From Sulfitobacter indolifex (GTDB lineage: Bacteria > Pseudomonadota > Alphaproteobacteria > Rhodobacterales > Rhodobacteraceae): a stretch of 64,000 nt of DNA. Shown here in pieces: positions 46,106-55,326 of this stretch; the first letter of the stretch is position 1; the number at the start of each line of letters is the position of its first letter. Location of the stretch: positions 2,728,001-2,792,000 of the forward strand of contig NZ_CP084951.1 in NCBI RefSeq assembly GCF_022788655.1. The letters run 5' to 3'. The position numbers were made by a program, and so were the translations under genes. The notes beneath the pieces are model-generated. The model was given only the letters and a program-made list of their open reading frames with translations. It was not told the origin of the DNA and ran no database searches.

Positions 46106-46672
46106 TCAGCTGTCGCGCTGTGAACCGGATAGTTGCAACTCAACCAACCACCGCAAATGGTCGTAGCTGTATGCAGCTATCCTTGGCGGTAAACTCGATG
46201 CCCGGATACATACAGCAGCACCCAGAAAATTCCGTCCGCCTCTGTCAATATCGGCAACCACTACTTTCCGAATCCGCCGCGCGGCCACGTATTGAACGCC
46301 AAGCTCTTGAGCCAATGCATGCCCAGATATGTGATATTGTAGAGAACTGCTCACGTAGTATTGGATCAGTGATTCGACGGCCTGAAACCACATTCCGAGC
46401 GGTAGCCGAGTGCGGTGCAAGGCGGTGTCTGATGTAACTGAAAACTGGTGCCGACAACTTCTGCATTGAAAGCGCGAGCGTGTTTCAATCCAGGTGATGC
46501 TGGTTCCTCGACATCGGCCACAGGTCGGACCTTGCGGCCACCGAACCTCGCGGAGGCGTTCAATTCGCGACTGCTCGTCCGGAAAGTAGCCTGCAACACC
46601 CTCTTCCGGCAGTGACAGGGCCATGGTCAGCCAGTGAATGTGCTTAAGCTCTCTTTGACCCATCTTGCTCAT
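46106..46672 (-). CDS. IS1595-like zinc-ribbon protein without a DDE domain
   Basis: A 188-residue protein. A zinc ribbon (C51, C54, C70, C73; CGRC...CRSC) followed by FSVTSDTALHRTRLPLGMWFQAV matches the N-terminus of IS1595/ISXO2 transposases, and ALAQELGVQYVAARRIRKVV matches the next helical part. The catalytic DDE-like domain that should follow is absent, and the last 45 residues are unlike the family. It is either a transposase fragment or a small DNA-binding protein linked to the tns genes next door. Confidence 0.68.
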   Translation of the reverse strand: MSKMGQRELKHIHWLTMALSLPEEGVAGYFPDEQSRIERLREVRWPQGPTCGRCRGTSITWIETRSRFQCRSCRHQFSVTSDTALHRTRLPLGMWFQAVESLIQYYVSSSLQYHISGHALAQELGVQYVAARRIRKVVVADIDRGGRNFLGAAVCIRASSLPPRIAAYSYDHLRWLVELQLSGSQRDS

Positions 46673-46975
46673 TGCACATCTTTCAGCTTGGCGACCGACT
46701 TGGCATCCCCAAATTCCGATAGCGGCTCGTTCAATCCGAATTTTCCGCGCAAGTAGATGGGTGCCTTTGAATAAACAATTTCACAAACTCTGGTCCCGAT
46801 GAAGGCGAATTTCCTGCCCAACATTCATTCGCAGGAGCCAGAGCCCTCCCTCTCTCGCTGCGTGAACGATGCCTATGCTGCGCAGGCGTGGAGCCTAGAC
46901 CGGGCTTCTGAGCATCGCTTAGCGGTCCTTGGTTTGGTATGGGCGGTTCAGAATGACACTTGAAAGGACAGCCCA
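46673..46975. other. Gene-free gap before DUF2322
   Basis: No gene recognised. It holds the leader of the IS1595-like gene and, at the right end, the GAAAGGAC ribosome site of DUF2322. Confidence 0.35.
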
Positions 46976-47305
46976 ATGAATCAGCCCGTTTCTCCGTTCG
47001 AGGAGAACCTTCAGAGCCTGCCATCCATTGACGGGATCGGAAGATTGGAGTTGCTGGATGCCGCAGGGGATGTGGTCGCGTCCATCGAGAACCAACCGGG
47101 CAAGCAAGGGTCCCTGGCCGTCTACCAATACCTGCTCACGACGTTCGGGATTCTGAATGCCGAGGCTGCGTCACACGGACTAGCAGTCTTTGCGGAACAT
47201 ACCGAGGACGCGCAAAACCGACCCGGTGCGCATCCGAACATCGACCGCCTGTTCGAGATTCAAGGCGGCGGTGCGCCTTTGACAATGCAGATCGAGGAGC
47301 GGTAA
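46976..47305 (+). CDS. DUF2322-family protein
   Basis: A 109-residue soluble protein whose LPSIDGIGRLELLDAAG, NQPGKQGSLAVYQYL and HGLAVFAEHTEDA segments match DUF2322. GAAAGGACAGCCC precedes the ATG. Length fits the family (about 100). Function unknown. High-GC codon use contrasts with the tns genes to its left. Confidence 0.8.
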   Translation: MNQPVSPFEENLQSLPSIDGIGRLELLDAAGDVVASIENQPGKQGSLAVYQYLLTTFGILNAEAASHGLAVFAEHTEDAQNRPGAHPNIDRLFEIQGGGAPLTMQIEER

Positions 47306-47498
47306 CCGCCTCGGCTGCCGCTGGAACAGCACTGATATAATCTAAGGCTGTGATACCGGGAAAAGGTGTGCCTGCACCGTTATTTCCAGCAGCAACTCTT
47401 AGCGTGATCCAGCCCCCTGTCCGGACGACCGGGTGGGGCTGTCCTGCCGGGCGTCTTTAACAACGGTTGCCCCCAAGCCGTCGATTACCATCGGCTTC

Positions 47499-48098
47499 AT
47501 GAGACGTCAGAACCAGATGCACGCCTTTCTGCGCAGAGCAGCGGCGCTTGCCGCCTTCGTCGCTCTGCTGAGGGCGACTCAAATCGTCAATTGGACCAGT
47601 GGCTATGGCTTGAACCCAGCCTTCGGCCTGATCCCGCGACACGTCAGTGGAATGGGCGGGATTGTCGCGATGTCCCTGCTGCATGGCAGTTTCGCCCACC
47701 TTGTTGCGAACACGCTGCCTCTGCTCGTAATGGGGGGACTGCTGATGGCGACCGCAACACGGTCCTTGCTGGCTGTGAACATGATGGTAATCGTGCTCGG
47801 AGGTGGCCTCGTCTGGATACTCGGTAGCCCGGCAATACACGTCGGCGCATCGGGGTTGATCTTCGGCTGGTTCGGCTTCCTGATCGCGCGAGGTTTAGTG
47901 GATCGCTCACCCGTGACACTGGGGGCCGCAGTCGTCATTGGGGCGCTCTACGGCTTCCTCCTGTGGGGCGTGCTGTCGGGGCAACCTGGCGTGTCTTGGG
48001 AAGCCCACCTGTTCGGCGCCCTCGCGGGCGTTGCGACCGCTCTCCTGCTCAGAAGCCCGGTCCGTGCTCCACGCCTGCGCAGCGTTGACCGGCCATAA
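47499..48098 (+). CDS. Rhomboid-family intramembrane serine protease
   Basis: A 199-residue membrane protein with six helices. The catalytic serine is in GASGLIFGW and the histidine in WEAHLFGALAG; HGSFAHLVANTLPLL carries the conserved His/Asn of helix 2. Start ATG at 47499 is preferred; an upstream GTG/ATG frame to 47433 or the ATG at 47517 are alternatives. It cleaves transmembrane substrates; the target is unknown. Confidence 0.85.
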   Translation: MRRQNQMHAFLRRAAALAAFVALLRATQIVNWTSGYGLNPAFGLIPRHVSGMGGIVAMSLLHGSFAHLVANTLPLLVMGGLLMATATRSLLAVNMMVIVLGGGLVWILGSPAIHVGASGLIFGWFGFLIARGLVDRSPVTLGAAVVIGALYGFLLWGVLSGQPGVSWEAHLFGALAGVATALLLRSPVRAPRLRSVDRP

Positions 48099-48240
48099 GG
48101 AACGACTTTTTCGGCCCACAGCGGCCATTGACCATGGCCGCCGGATGCTGCGGTGCGGCTCGTCATTCCGGCCATTCGCTGCGTTTGCACAATTTGATGA
48201 TTGGAGAGCTCCATTGCCTGCGGGACCTTGCGGAACTCGC

Positions 48241-51200
48241 TTATGGACGCCAACGCTCACCTACTGCGGCTTGGTCATCATGTCGTGATGCATCCCTTTC
48301 GTAGTCCTCTGCAATCGAGATCAGCATAGTAGATACTCTTGGATGTGAGTTCCCGTAACGAGTTGAAAGTTCTCGATAGCGTAAGGCGAGATGCCGTTCC
48401 TGCTCTCCGCCATCGTAAGGACCGCGACTAGTTACACCGCGTGCATTGCTTACGCCCATCTTGAACCGATTTCGCAATTCAGTGTTCTCCGGACGATTCA
48501 TGAAGTCCAGGATGCTGTCAGGTAACCAATCGCCCCACGATCTTTGCCGCGCAAAGCGTGCTATCAGCCCGCTAAAGTGTATCTCTGCGACCTCTTTACG
48601 GTCGACTTCAGCGGCGAGCCGCAACGCGGTATCAGCCCATTGGTTAAATGTATTTCCATCGATTGCCCCATCTGCATCGCAGCCGGGGACTTCATTCCAG
48701 CCTCGTAAGGCATGATATGCCAATCTCGCCAGAAGCTCTCGTCGTTCTTGAGTGAACTCAGCATGAGCCGGTTCATCGCTACCGTCCCTTCGTGCATATT
48801 GCCATTGTAGCAATTGGACAAAAAACTCAGGATCACGTGCAAGTTCTCGGTGGACTGCGAGAGTGCGCTCGTGATTGCGGTGTCCATGATTGCAAAGCAT
48901 CGGAACGAAAGGCAGCTCGAGATTTGCTATTTGCTCATCGGACATTTGACCTGCCGCATCGAGACGCTGGAAAACACCGTTCAGTCTGTATGAATCTGGA
49001 AACGGTCCGTCCGGTTCTTCACCATACGCGACAGCCTGAAGGATGTGTGTCCACTGATCTACAGGCAGGCGTTCTGGAGTGTATGCAACAGCAGAAAACG
49101 CAGAGCGAGGTCGATTGACTTCGAGGAGCCTTCGAATTGCATATTCGGCGTCGTTCGGTTCTGTGTCGTCCCGGATGTGTATGGAGACCGAACTCCAGTA
49201 GGCAGATGCCACATCATCCCCCAAAGCCTCTGCGGCCTCCCAACCACAAGTGCGACAGGGCAGGTGCTCTGCAAATCGTTTCTTAGTTCCTTCGTCTTGG
49301 AGGACCGCTCTTGCCTCGAGATCGTTGCAAATTGTGGGTAAGTCTATGAGGCCTGCATTCCAAAGAAGCTGTCTCAGGAATGCGTTGGACGCCTCGTTTG
49401 CTTCTTCGCCCAATATGGTTTCAATCCAGTTTGCTACGGAGTCCGGAGGCGTGTCAGGAGAAACCAGAAGCCGCGCGACAATATCCGGTTGATTGACACT
49501 AAGAGCAAAAGGGAGGACTGCGTCATCTCCTAATTGATCTCGAATTTCCGTAAGTGCGGCCCTGCGGTGCTCTTCGACAAGCGTTTCTCGCTGCTGCCAA
49601 GTCAAACGCCCCTCTGCCTCTTCTCCCTCCAATGCGCGCCATTCAACATAGCCGTTTTCGAACAGCCAACGGTGACGCGCAGTCGGGTCTTGAGGTTCAA
49701 GTGCTTCTTCCATTTGACGAAGCGCCGCGATGAGTTGTTCTGCTCCTTCCTCTTCATCGTATGCACGCATGGTTTCTCGTCTTCGAAGTATATGTCGAAG
49801 TTCTGCTTTGTCATCGTCGGAAGCATCACCTGCCCAACGCTCAACCTCGTTGACTAGACGTTCCAGATCGTCTGGGTGAAGGCGTGTCGCAACCTCAATA
49901 AAACTCTCGAGTTCGTTTCTGTCGCATGGCACCAAATCCAGCATCAAGTTGCTCGACTCGATTGCAACTTCAAGAACCTCCGCATCGTTTGGTTCGGGAA
50001 CCTGCTCCAAGATTTCGAGCCATTGTGGCCTCGCGGTTCTGGACGCAAACCCCGGCCCACCTCTTGGTAGCAAAGAGATACAAATATCGATTACTGGGCC
50101 GCGAAAGCGGGTAGAGAGATCGCGCAAAACCCTCATTCTATCTGCGGCTCCAAGCGCGGTGGCTGGAAGCCATGCCAAGAACAATGATCGAGCAGTCGAT
50201 TGCGGGGAGTTCGACCAATTGTCTTGAACTTCAAGTGCTCTCAGATCGAACACAATTTCTGCCACACGGGCGAAGAAAGCTGGTTGCCATGCCAACAACT
50301 CCAATGCCCAAAGTAATTCTGTTCTAAGGCATTCGCCGCTGATGCCACCTCCTACAGTTCCCATGATTGCGCTGATGGCTGGAACGGGGCGTCGAAGTTC
50401 GTGTTCCAAGCAATCCAAGAATGCAGTGGGTGAGGCTTCGGCAAGCGTGCGAAGTTGACCGCGAATGGTAAGCCAGCGTTCCTCGTTGGCGTTGTGCATT
50501 AACGCTCGAACAACTTGTTCCGCGCGATGCGCAACGTTGATCCCTAACCTGTCGCCGCAAAGTCCATTTCCGTATATTGACAAGATGCAAAGTGTGTCGC
50601 CGATACCCGATAACAGCGCGCCCGAATAACTGCGTTCGTGACCTAGGACGTTGGCCATCCACCATTGATCTTGGGGAAGGTCGAGCGCAGGGTCGCGATC
50701 TCCCAAAAGCTCTGGAACCAGTTCGAAGAAACGGTCCAAGTCGGCTCGTTCAACATATTGCCCAACAGCGAAAAGCGCGTCGAGTTGTGAGACAACTATG
50801 TTGACGCTCCCGTAGCGAGCAATTGGAGCGTCTTCCAAGGCCAACAAGTCGTCGCGAACTTGCTTGATATCCCCGTCTTCAAGATTGCCGAGAAGCTGGA
50901 TTACGGCTTCATCAGTGTTTCCGCCTTCCGCCCAAGAACCTGCCAATGCAAATGGAAGTAGCAGACGCGCTGACGGGCGATCTCGCGCCCAAATCGGACG
51001 TCTAACATCGGGGTCATTCGATAGTTGCCGACGCAAAACTGGCACAGAATGACCCGTCTTCAAGGCAATGTTTTCGGCTTCGTCTTGCGGAAGCCCCATG
51101 GCTTCCAGTTCCGAACGAAAAGTGCTCGAAGGAACATGAGACAACAGCAGTGCCTCTCTAACATCTAAGCGTCCCTTGGGATACGGACGAACAATCGTGA

Positions 51201-52029
51201 CGTTTCTTCTGTCACCGAAGTCTAGCTCTTCTCCTTCGGTCAGATCGGCAACGACGATCAAGCGGTTAGAACTTGCCGGAATCCTTGCGTTGCCCGACGT
51301 TGCGACCAACGTTCGGTCAAGAATATCCAGTGCATCTGCTTGAATCAGTGTGGCAACTACGAATGCGACCGCTTCGCTCCGATCATCAGCCTGAACCGGG
51401 ACGACTGCATCTCCATCCCGGAGCTTGGAAAGTAGCGTTTCCCTTTCATTGTGACGCCTCGACGAAACTAAGTTCATCGTGATTGGAGGGTTTGACGCTG
51501 TTGCCCAACCCTGCCACCACTCGTGCGGCGTCTTTAATGTAGGAGACGCAATACCAAATTTTTCGCCAAGCCAGCGAGAAGTGGCCGGTGCTTCTTCGAG
51601 CCATGTTTCTAAGTCGATTGCGTCATAGGCGTGAACCGAGGACCAGTTGCTTTCAAGAAGCTTCTCGGCAAGCCATTCGCCTTTGCCATTCCATCGTCTC
51701 GGAGTAACAAAGACATAACTGCTTTCTGCACGTTCAGCAGGCAAGGTCTCATCAGTTCGTTTTCTAAAGTCGTCTTCCGCCTTCGCCCGAGGGTTTTGGT
51801 TGCAACCTAGCTCCCAGACACTGACTCCCCCAGGAACTTTCGGTGTTGCCCGCTCATTCTCAACCTGACCGTCTAGGCCAGCTAGATCGACAGCTTCGTT
51901 GCCGGGGAACCGAATTGAAACCAATCCATTGGTCGTTTCTCGGATTAATCGCCGAACCAATATTGGCAAATTACTACGGCACTCATGACGGTCAGCCCAA
52001 TGGCGTATTGCTGTTTCAGAAATTGGCAT
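48241..52029 (-). CDS. Giant protein with nuclease-like N-terminus; defence candidate
   Basis: A 1262-residue protein, start at 52029 after GGAGAAAAC. Residues 1-160 look like a restriction-endonuclease-fold domain: D53 (AGLDGQ), E73 (VSVWELG), K83 and later YVFVTPRRWNGKGEWLAEKL and WSSVHAYDAIDLETWLE. Residues 185-450 resemble a STAND-type NTPase in arrangement, but the P-loop position reads VPVQADDRSEAVAF (211-223), without GKS/T. From about 450 to the end it is Leu/Glu/Trp-rich helices like an alpha-solenoid sensor. No named family is recognised. Codon use is AT-richer than its neighbours. Its place among Gabija, HNH and Tn7-like genes suggests anti-phage defence. Confidence 0.72.
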   Translation of the reverse strand: MPISETAIRHWADRHECRSNLPILVRRLIRETTNGLVSIRFPGNEAVDLAGLDGQVENERATPKVPGGVSVWELGCNQNPRAKAEDDFRKRTDETLPAERAESSYVFVTPRRWNGKGEWLAEKLLESNWSSVHAYDAIDLETWLEEAPATSRWLGEKFGIASPTLKTPHEWWQGWATASNPPITMNLVSSRRHNERETLLSKLRDGDAVVPVQADDRSEAVAFVVATLIQADALDILDRTLVATSGNARIPASSNRLIVVADLTEGEELDFGDRRNVTIVRPYPKGRLDVREALLLSHVPSSTFRSELEAMGLPQDEAENIALKTGHSVPVLRRQLSNDPDVRRPIWARDRPSARLLLPFALAGSWAEGGNTDEAVIQLLGNLEDGDIKQVRDDLLALEDAPIARYGSVNIVVSQLDALFAVGQYVERADLDRFFELVPELLGDRDPALDLPQDQWWMANVLGHERSYSGALLSGIGDTLCILSIYGNGLCGDRLGINVAHRAEQVVRALMHNANEERWLTIRGQLRTLAEASPTAFLDCLEHELRRPVPAISAIMGTVGGGISGECLRTELLWALELLAWQPAFFARVAEIVFDLRALEVQDNWSNSPQSTARSLFLAWLPATALGAADRMRVLRDLSTRFRGPVIDICISLLPRGGPGFASRTARPQWLEILEQVPEPNDAEVLEVAIESSNLMLDLVPCDRNELESFIEVATRLHPDDLERLVNEVERWAGDASDDDKAELRHILRRRETMRAYDEEEGAEQLIAALRQMEEALEPQDPTARHRWLFENGYVEWRALEGEEAEGRLTWQQRETLVEEHRRAALTEIRDQLGDDAVLPFALSVNQPDIVARLLVSPDTPPDSVANWIETILGEEANEASNAFLRQLLWNAGLIDLPTICNDLEARAVLQDEGTKKRFAEHLPCRTCGWEAAEALGDDVASAYWSSVSIHIRDDTEPNDAEYAIRRLLEVNRPRSAFSAVAYTPERLPVDQWTHILQAVAYGEEPDGPFPDSYRLNGVFQRLDAAGQMSDEQIANLELPFVPMLCNHGHRNHERTLAVHRELARDPEFFVQLLQWQYARRDGSDEPAHAEFTQERRELLARLAYHALRGWNEVPGCDADGAIDGNTFNQWADTALRLAAEVDRKEVAEIHFSGLIARFARQRSWGDWLPDSILDFMNRPENTELRNRFKMGVSNARGVTSRGPYDGGEQERHLALRYRELSTRYGNSHPRVSTMLISIAEDYERDASRHDDQAAVGERWRP

Positions 52030-52418
52030 GTTTTCTCCAAAGTCAATGTGCTTAAAGCAGTTTTTGCCTTGAGGTATATCTGTAGTGTGTATGCTTCCAG
52101 TGATGACAACAAGCCCCACCGCTAGTCATGGCTTTTCGTTTAATAGCACGTCTCAACGTCAGCTTTTTCGCCGTCGACGAAGTTGCTAGCATCCGCAGCG
52201 AATGTCCGGAAACCGCCCTCCATGCTGTGAGCGCATCCGGCCCAGACCTGCCGCTCAGTCCCTGCCTGAACGCCGCGGTGCAGCTTCATCAGATCGACCA
52301 TTCGTCCATTGCCCAGCATTTTGGAGGATGAAGGTCGGCAGGGCGGACGGTCAGACGATATGTTGCGAAGCCCCACGCCGTGTGTATTTCTTACCGAATG
52401 TGCTTCAGGAGACTGGGT
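52030..52418. other. Gene-free stretch with degenerate intergenic element
   Basis: Contains the leader of the giant gene and, at about 52185-52330, CATCCGCAGCGAATGTCCGG and GCATCCGGCCCAGACC words of the recurring intergenic element. No gene. Confidence 0.45.
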
Positions 52419-53290
52419 ATGAGCCTAATAGAGACCTACGATGATTTACTACGCAATTGCGCGGAATTGGAGGAAGCAAGGAGGGGGGGGTGGTCAGGTC
52501 AAGGGTCTCTATGCCGACCTGATCGGTCGAGGGGCGGTCTTCCTTGCCTATCTCACCGGCGATGGCATCGCCTTCGCCCCGTCGCGCTTCGTCGGATATA
52601 CCGAAAACACCGTGCTTGGACATCAAAAGCTGGAGCAGCGGGATGGAAAAGAGACGAATAAGCGGGTCCGGGAATTTTGCGTGGCCAGTTCGGCTTCACA
52701 ATCTGGAACCACGAGGATGATGTAGCCGAAGCGTATTACCTCGGATTTTGCGACCGGCTCGGCATTGAGCCTTGGAAGTCGAAGAAGACCTTCTGGATTA
52801 CACCTGAGGTGGGAGACTGGCTTGAAAAAATATCGCCGGCCGCATTGATGCCCAGGAGATCGCCTCGCTCGAGCAGGAGGTAATAGCCGACAGATCACTT
52901 CCCGAAACAACCCGCGAGGCGATCGTCAAGGCGCGTATCGGCCAGGGTCTGTTCCGTCGGCGCGTCGTCCAAAAATACGGCTGCTGCCTAATCACTCAGA
53001 TCGAGGCACCCGCACTCCTGGTTGCCTCCCACATCAAGCCATGGAGAAATTGCCGGCAGGACCCGCGAGAATGCCTCGATCCCGAGAACGCCCTACTACT
53101 TTCGCCGACATGGGACAGGCTCTTTGACCAAGGCTTCATCAGCTTCACCGACCAAGGCGAAATGATAATCTCAGACGACCTAAAGCGGGGGGTCCGTAAG
53201 GCGCTTGGCGTCGGGAAACAAAAAATCAAGCTGACACACTACCAAGCCGCCTACATGGCTTGGCACAGGAAGGTCCATAATTTTGAGTAA
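52419..53290 (+). pseudogene. HNH endonuclease broken by three frameshifts
   Basis: Reading begins MSLIETYDDLLRNCAELEEARRG at 52419, moves frame at a run of eight G (about 52487), continues GLYADLIGRGAVFLAYLTGDGIAFAPSRFVGY, shifts again near TTTT (about 52676) into GQFGFTIWNHEDDVAEAYYLGF, and a third time at six A (about 52826) into the last 150 residues. That last part holds the HNH core: ALLVASHIKPWR, LDPENALLLSPTWDRLFDQGFISF, as in PF13391-type HNH nucleases. About 290 residues if intact. Every shift falls on a homopolymer, so decay, phase variation or assembly error must be told apart. Confidence 0.75.
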
Positions 53291-53419
53291 CTACCGGCCC
53301 TGAGCCGACATTCGCCAAGTCCGGCATTGCTGCAACGCAGCTTGCTCAAACCGGTTATGTTTCCCCTTCCAGTTTTGGGTTGAGTTCGCACTTCATTCGC
53401 CGGACATTGGCGACACAGC

Positions 53420-55324
53420 TCAAGTCACCGAGATTGTCCTGACGCCCGCCTTTTCCAGCAAACTGTAGAGCGTCGCAATCTTGGTTCGGGCGCCTCTGCG
53501 AGCGCAGTAGGTAAAGACGACTCGTTGCTTCGCGCGAGTGAAAGCGACGAAGAAACCAGCCGTGGCCTCGATCTGATCGTTGGCAAAACTCCACCATGCG
53601 CCATCGTCAAGGCCGACGAAGATGACGCTGTGGTATTCCAGCCCTTTGCTCTTATGGATCGTCATGAGTGGTATTGCGTGAACGCCCTCATAGGCGTCGA
53701 GTGCCATTGACCAATCGCCGCCGCTGTCTGAACACGAGGATAAATGCACGGCAGCGGCATCCAACACTTTCTCCAGCCAGCCTCCCTGACCATAAGCGGG
53801 GTGAACTGCAATCAGCCGATCTTTACCCACGAATGCCATAATGTCGTCAATAATAATTCGCGCCGCCGCCTTCGACTTCGGCGGAGACGGATGTGCTTTG
53901 CAAAGCTTGAGCGTGTAGGCGTCAAGCTCATGGGCAAGTCTAGACTCCGCGGCCTCGTCATCTGGCGTGATCCCGTGCAGCGTCGCAAGCGCCTCTTGGC
54001 ATTCAGTCCAATACCTACCAGCGCGCTTAGTCATGGCGAGGCGCAAAATAACGACAGCCAGTTCAGACACTTCTTCCGCCAGCAACTCTTGCAGCACTAC
54101 CGCCCCAACGGCTCCGGCCTCGTTACGCAGCGGGATACCAGCTGCATTGAAGGCCGGCTCAAGAACGGCCGCATAGTCCGCAGCCTTCTGTCGAACCAGC
54201 ATAACAAAATCACGCGGGCCGAGGGCGTGTGTCTTCATCTCGGACGCAACGAATGCAGCCAAGCGAGCCGCCTCGACCTCCGGTGTAGAGAAATCCCAGA
54301 TCGCGCAACTATCTCCGGCAATCGTAACCGCGGTCTTTGAGATTGGTTCTACAGCGCGAGCGTCTATGGCTTGTGCAAGGATATGCTGAATGCGCACCAG
54401 CTCTGGCGAAGAGCGATAGTTATTATAGAGCGGTGTCCGTTTGCCAGCGAAATCGGCATCAAAGGCGACGAACGGATCGTCCATCGCCATCGCCCAACGC
54501 ATGATCTGCTGCTTGTTGTCGCCGACGGCAGTTATGGTCGTTTCGGTGCCGAAGAAGATCGTGCGAAGCAGATCATATTGAATCTGTGTCGTATCCTGAA
54601 ACTCATCCATAAACAGATGCGAGTAGGTCAGGCGAAGTGCGTCGCGCGCCATCGGATTGACGCGCAATAGGAGTTCAGCGAGCCGGCCGATCATGGGGAA
54701 TGACAGGACGCTTCTCTTCCCCTCATGGAGTGATGTTTGCCAAAATCGATCCGCCGCCCACTGGCCGACCGTCGGGGTTGACCAACCGTCCAACGGTAGC
54801 GGTGATCCGACCAGATCACGCCGTTCAAATGTTTTCACTGCGATACCTTGAAGGTCAGCATAGGTGCCCACTGATGCTGGAGGTGTGCCGACCTGCCGAT
54901 ACAGGAATTCTCGGTAATCCCGATCGTTGGGGAAGATGACTTCGTAGTCGGGGCGTGGACGCCAGCGATCAGGAAGCGCCTGTCCAAGACGGTCAATTAG
55001 TCCTTTGGCAAACGCGTCGAACGTTAAGGAGTCAAAGCGTCCGGCATGATGGCGGTGACACCGCTGCCGGACACGCGCCGCTAGGTTCGTGGCAGCGTCT
55101 CGCTTGAAACTGATCGCGAGTATGCGCCTTGGCGCGGGTGCGGTTCCCGTCTGAAGCAGATAGGCGGCACGCTGCGCCAACAACTCCGTCTTGCCTGCGC
55201 CTGGGCCGGCTATGACAGACCGGTTGTCCGTCGAGCGCACGACCTTGAGCGCATTCGCTTCGAGTGCGTCTACCCCCACGGGCTTCCAATCATCCGGCCG
55301 AGCCCGTCGCGAGAGCACCGCCAT
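53420..55324 (-). CDS. gajB: UvrD/Rep-type helicase, GajB-like (Gabija)
   Basis: A 634-residue superfamily 1 helicase: Walker A AGPGAGKTELLA (39-50), motif II region LFMDEFQDTTQIQYDLL, GDNKQQIMRWAMA, and C-terminal motifs IHKSKGLEYHSVIFVGLDD and FVAFTRAKQRVVFTYC. It starts two bases after the stop of an OLD-family nuclease gene, the layout of GajA-GajB. In Gabija, GajB forms a complex with GajA and helps trigger cleavage when nucleotides are depleted during infection. A general repair helicase is less likely given the pairing. Confidence 0.85.
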   Translation of the reverse strand: MAVLSRRARPDDWKPVGVDALEANALKVVRSTDNRSVIAGPGAGKTELLAQRAAYLLQTGTAPAPRRILAISFKRDAATNLAARVRQRCHRHHAGRFDSLTFDAFAKGLIDRLGQALPDRWRPRPDYEVIFPNDRDYREFLYRQVGTPPASVGTYADLQGIAVKTFERRDLVGSPLPLDGWSTPTVGQWAADRFWQTSLHEGKRSVLSFPMIGRLAELLLRVNPMARDALRLTYSHLFMDEFQDTTQIQYDLLRTIFFGTETTITAVGDNKQQIMRWAMAMDDPFVAFDADFAGKRTPLYNNYRSSPELVRIQHILAQAIDARAVEPISKTAVTIAGDSCAIWDFSTPEVEAARLAAFVASEMKTHALGPRDFVMLVRQKAADYAAVLEPAFNAAGIPLRNEAGAVGAVVLQELLAEEVSELAVVILRLAMTKRAGRYWTECQEALATLHGITPDDEAAESRLAHELDAYTLKLCKAHPSPPKSKAAARIIIDDIMAFVGKDRLIAVHPAYGQGGWLEKVLDAAAVHLSSCSDSGGDWSMALDAYEGVHAIPLMTIHKSKGLEYHSVIFVGLDDGAWWSFANDQIEATAGFFVAFTRAKQRVVFTYCARRGARTKIATLYSLLEKAGVRTISVT

Positions 55325-55326
55325 GG

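Noticed and set aside
46731..47024. 97-codon minus-strand frame
   Set aside because: Runs antisense into DUF2322 and has no domain or ribosome site.
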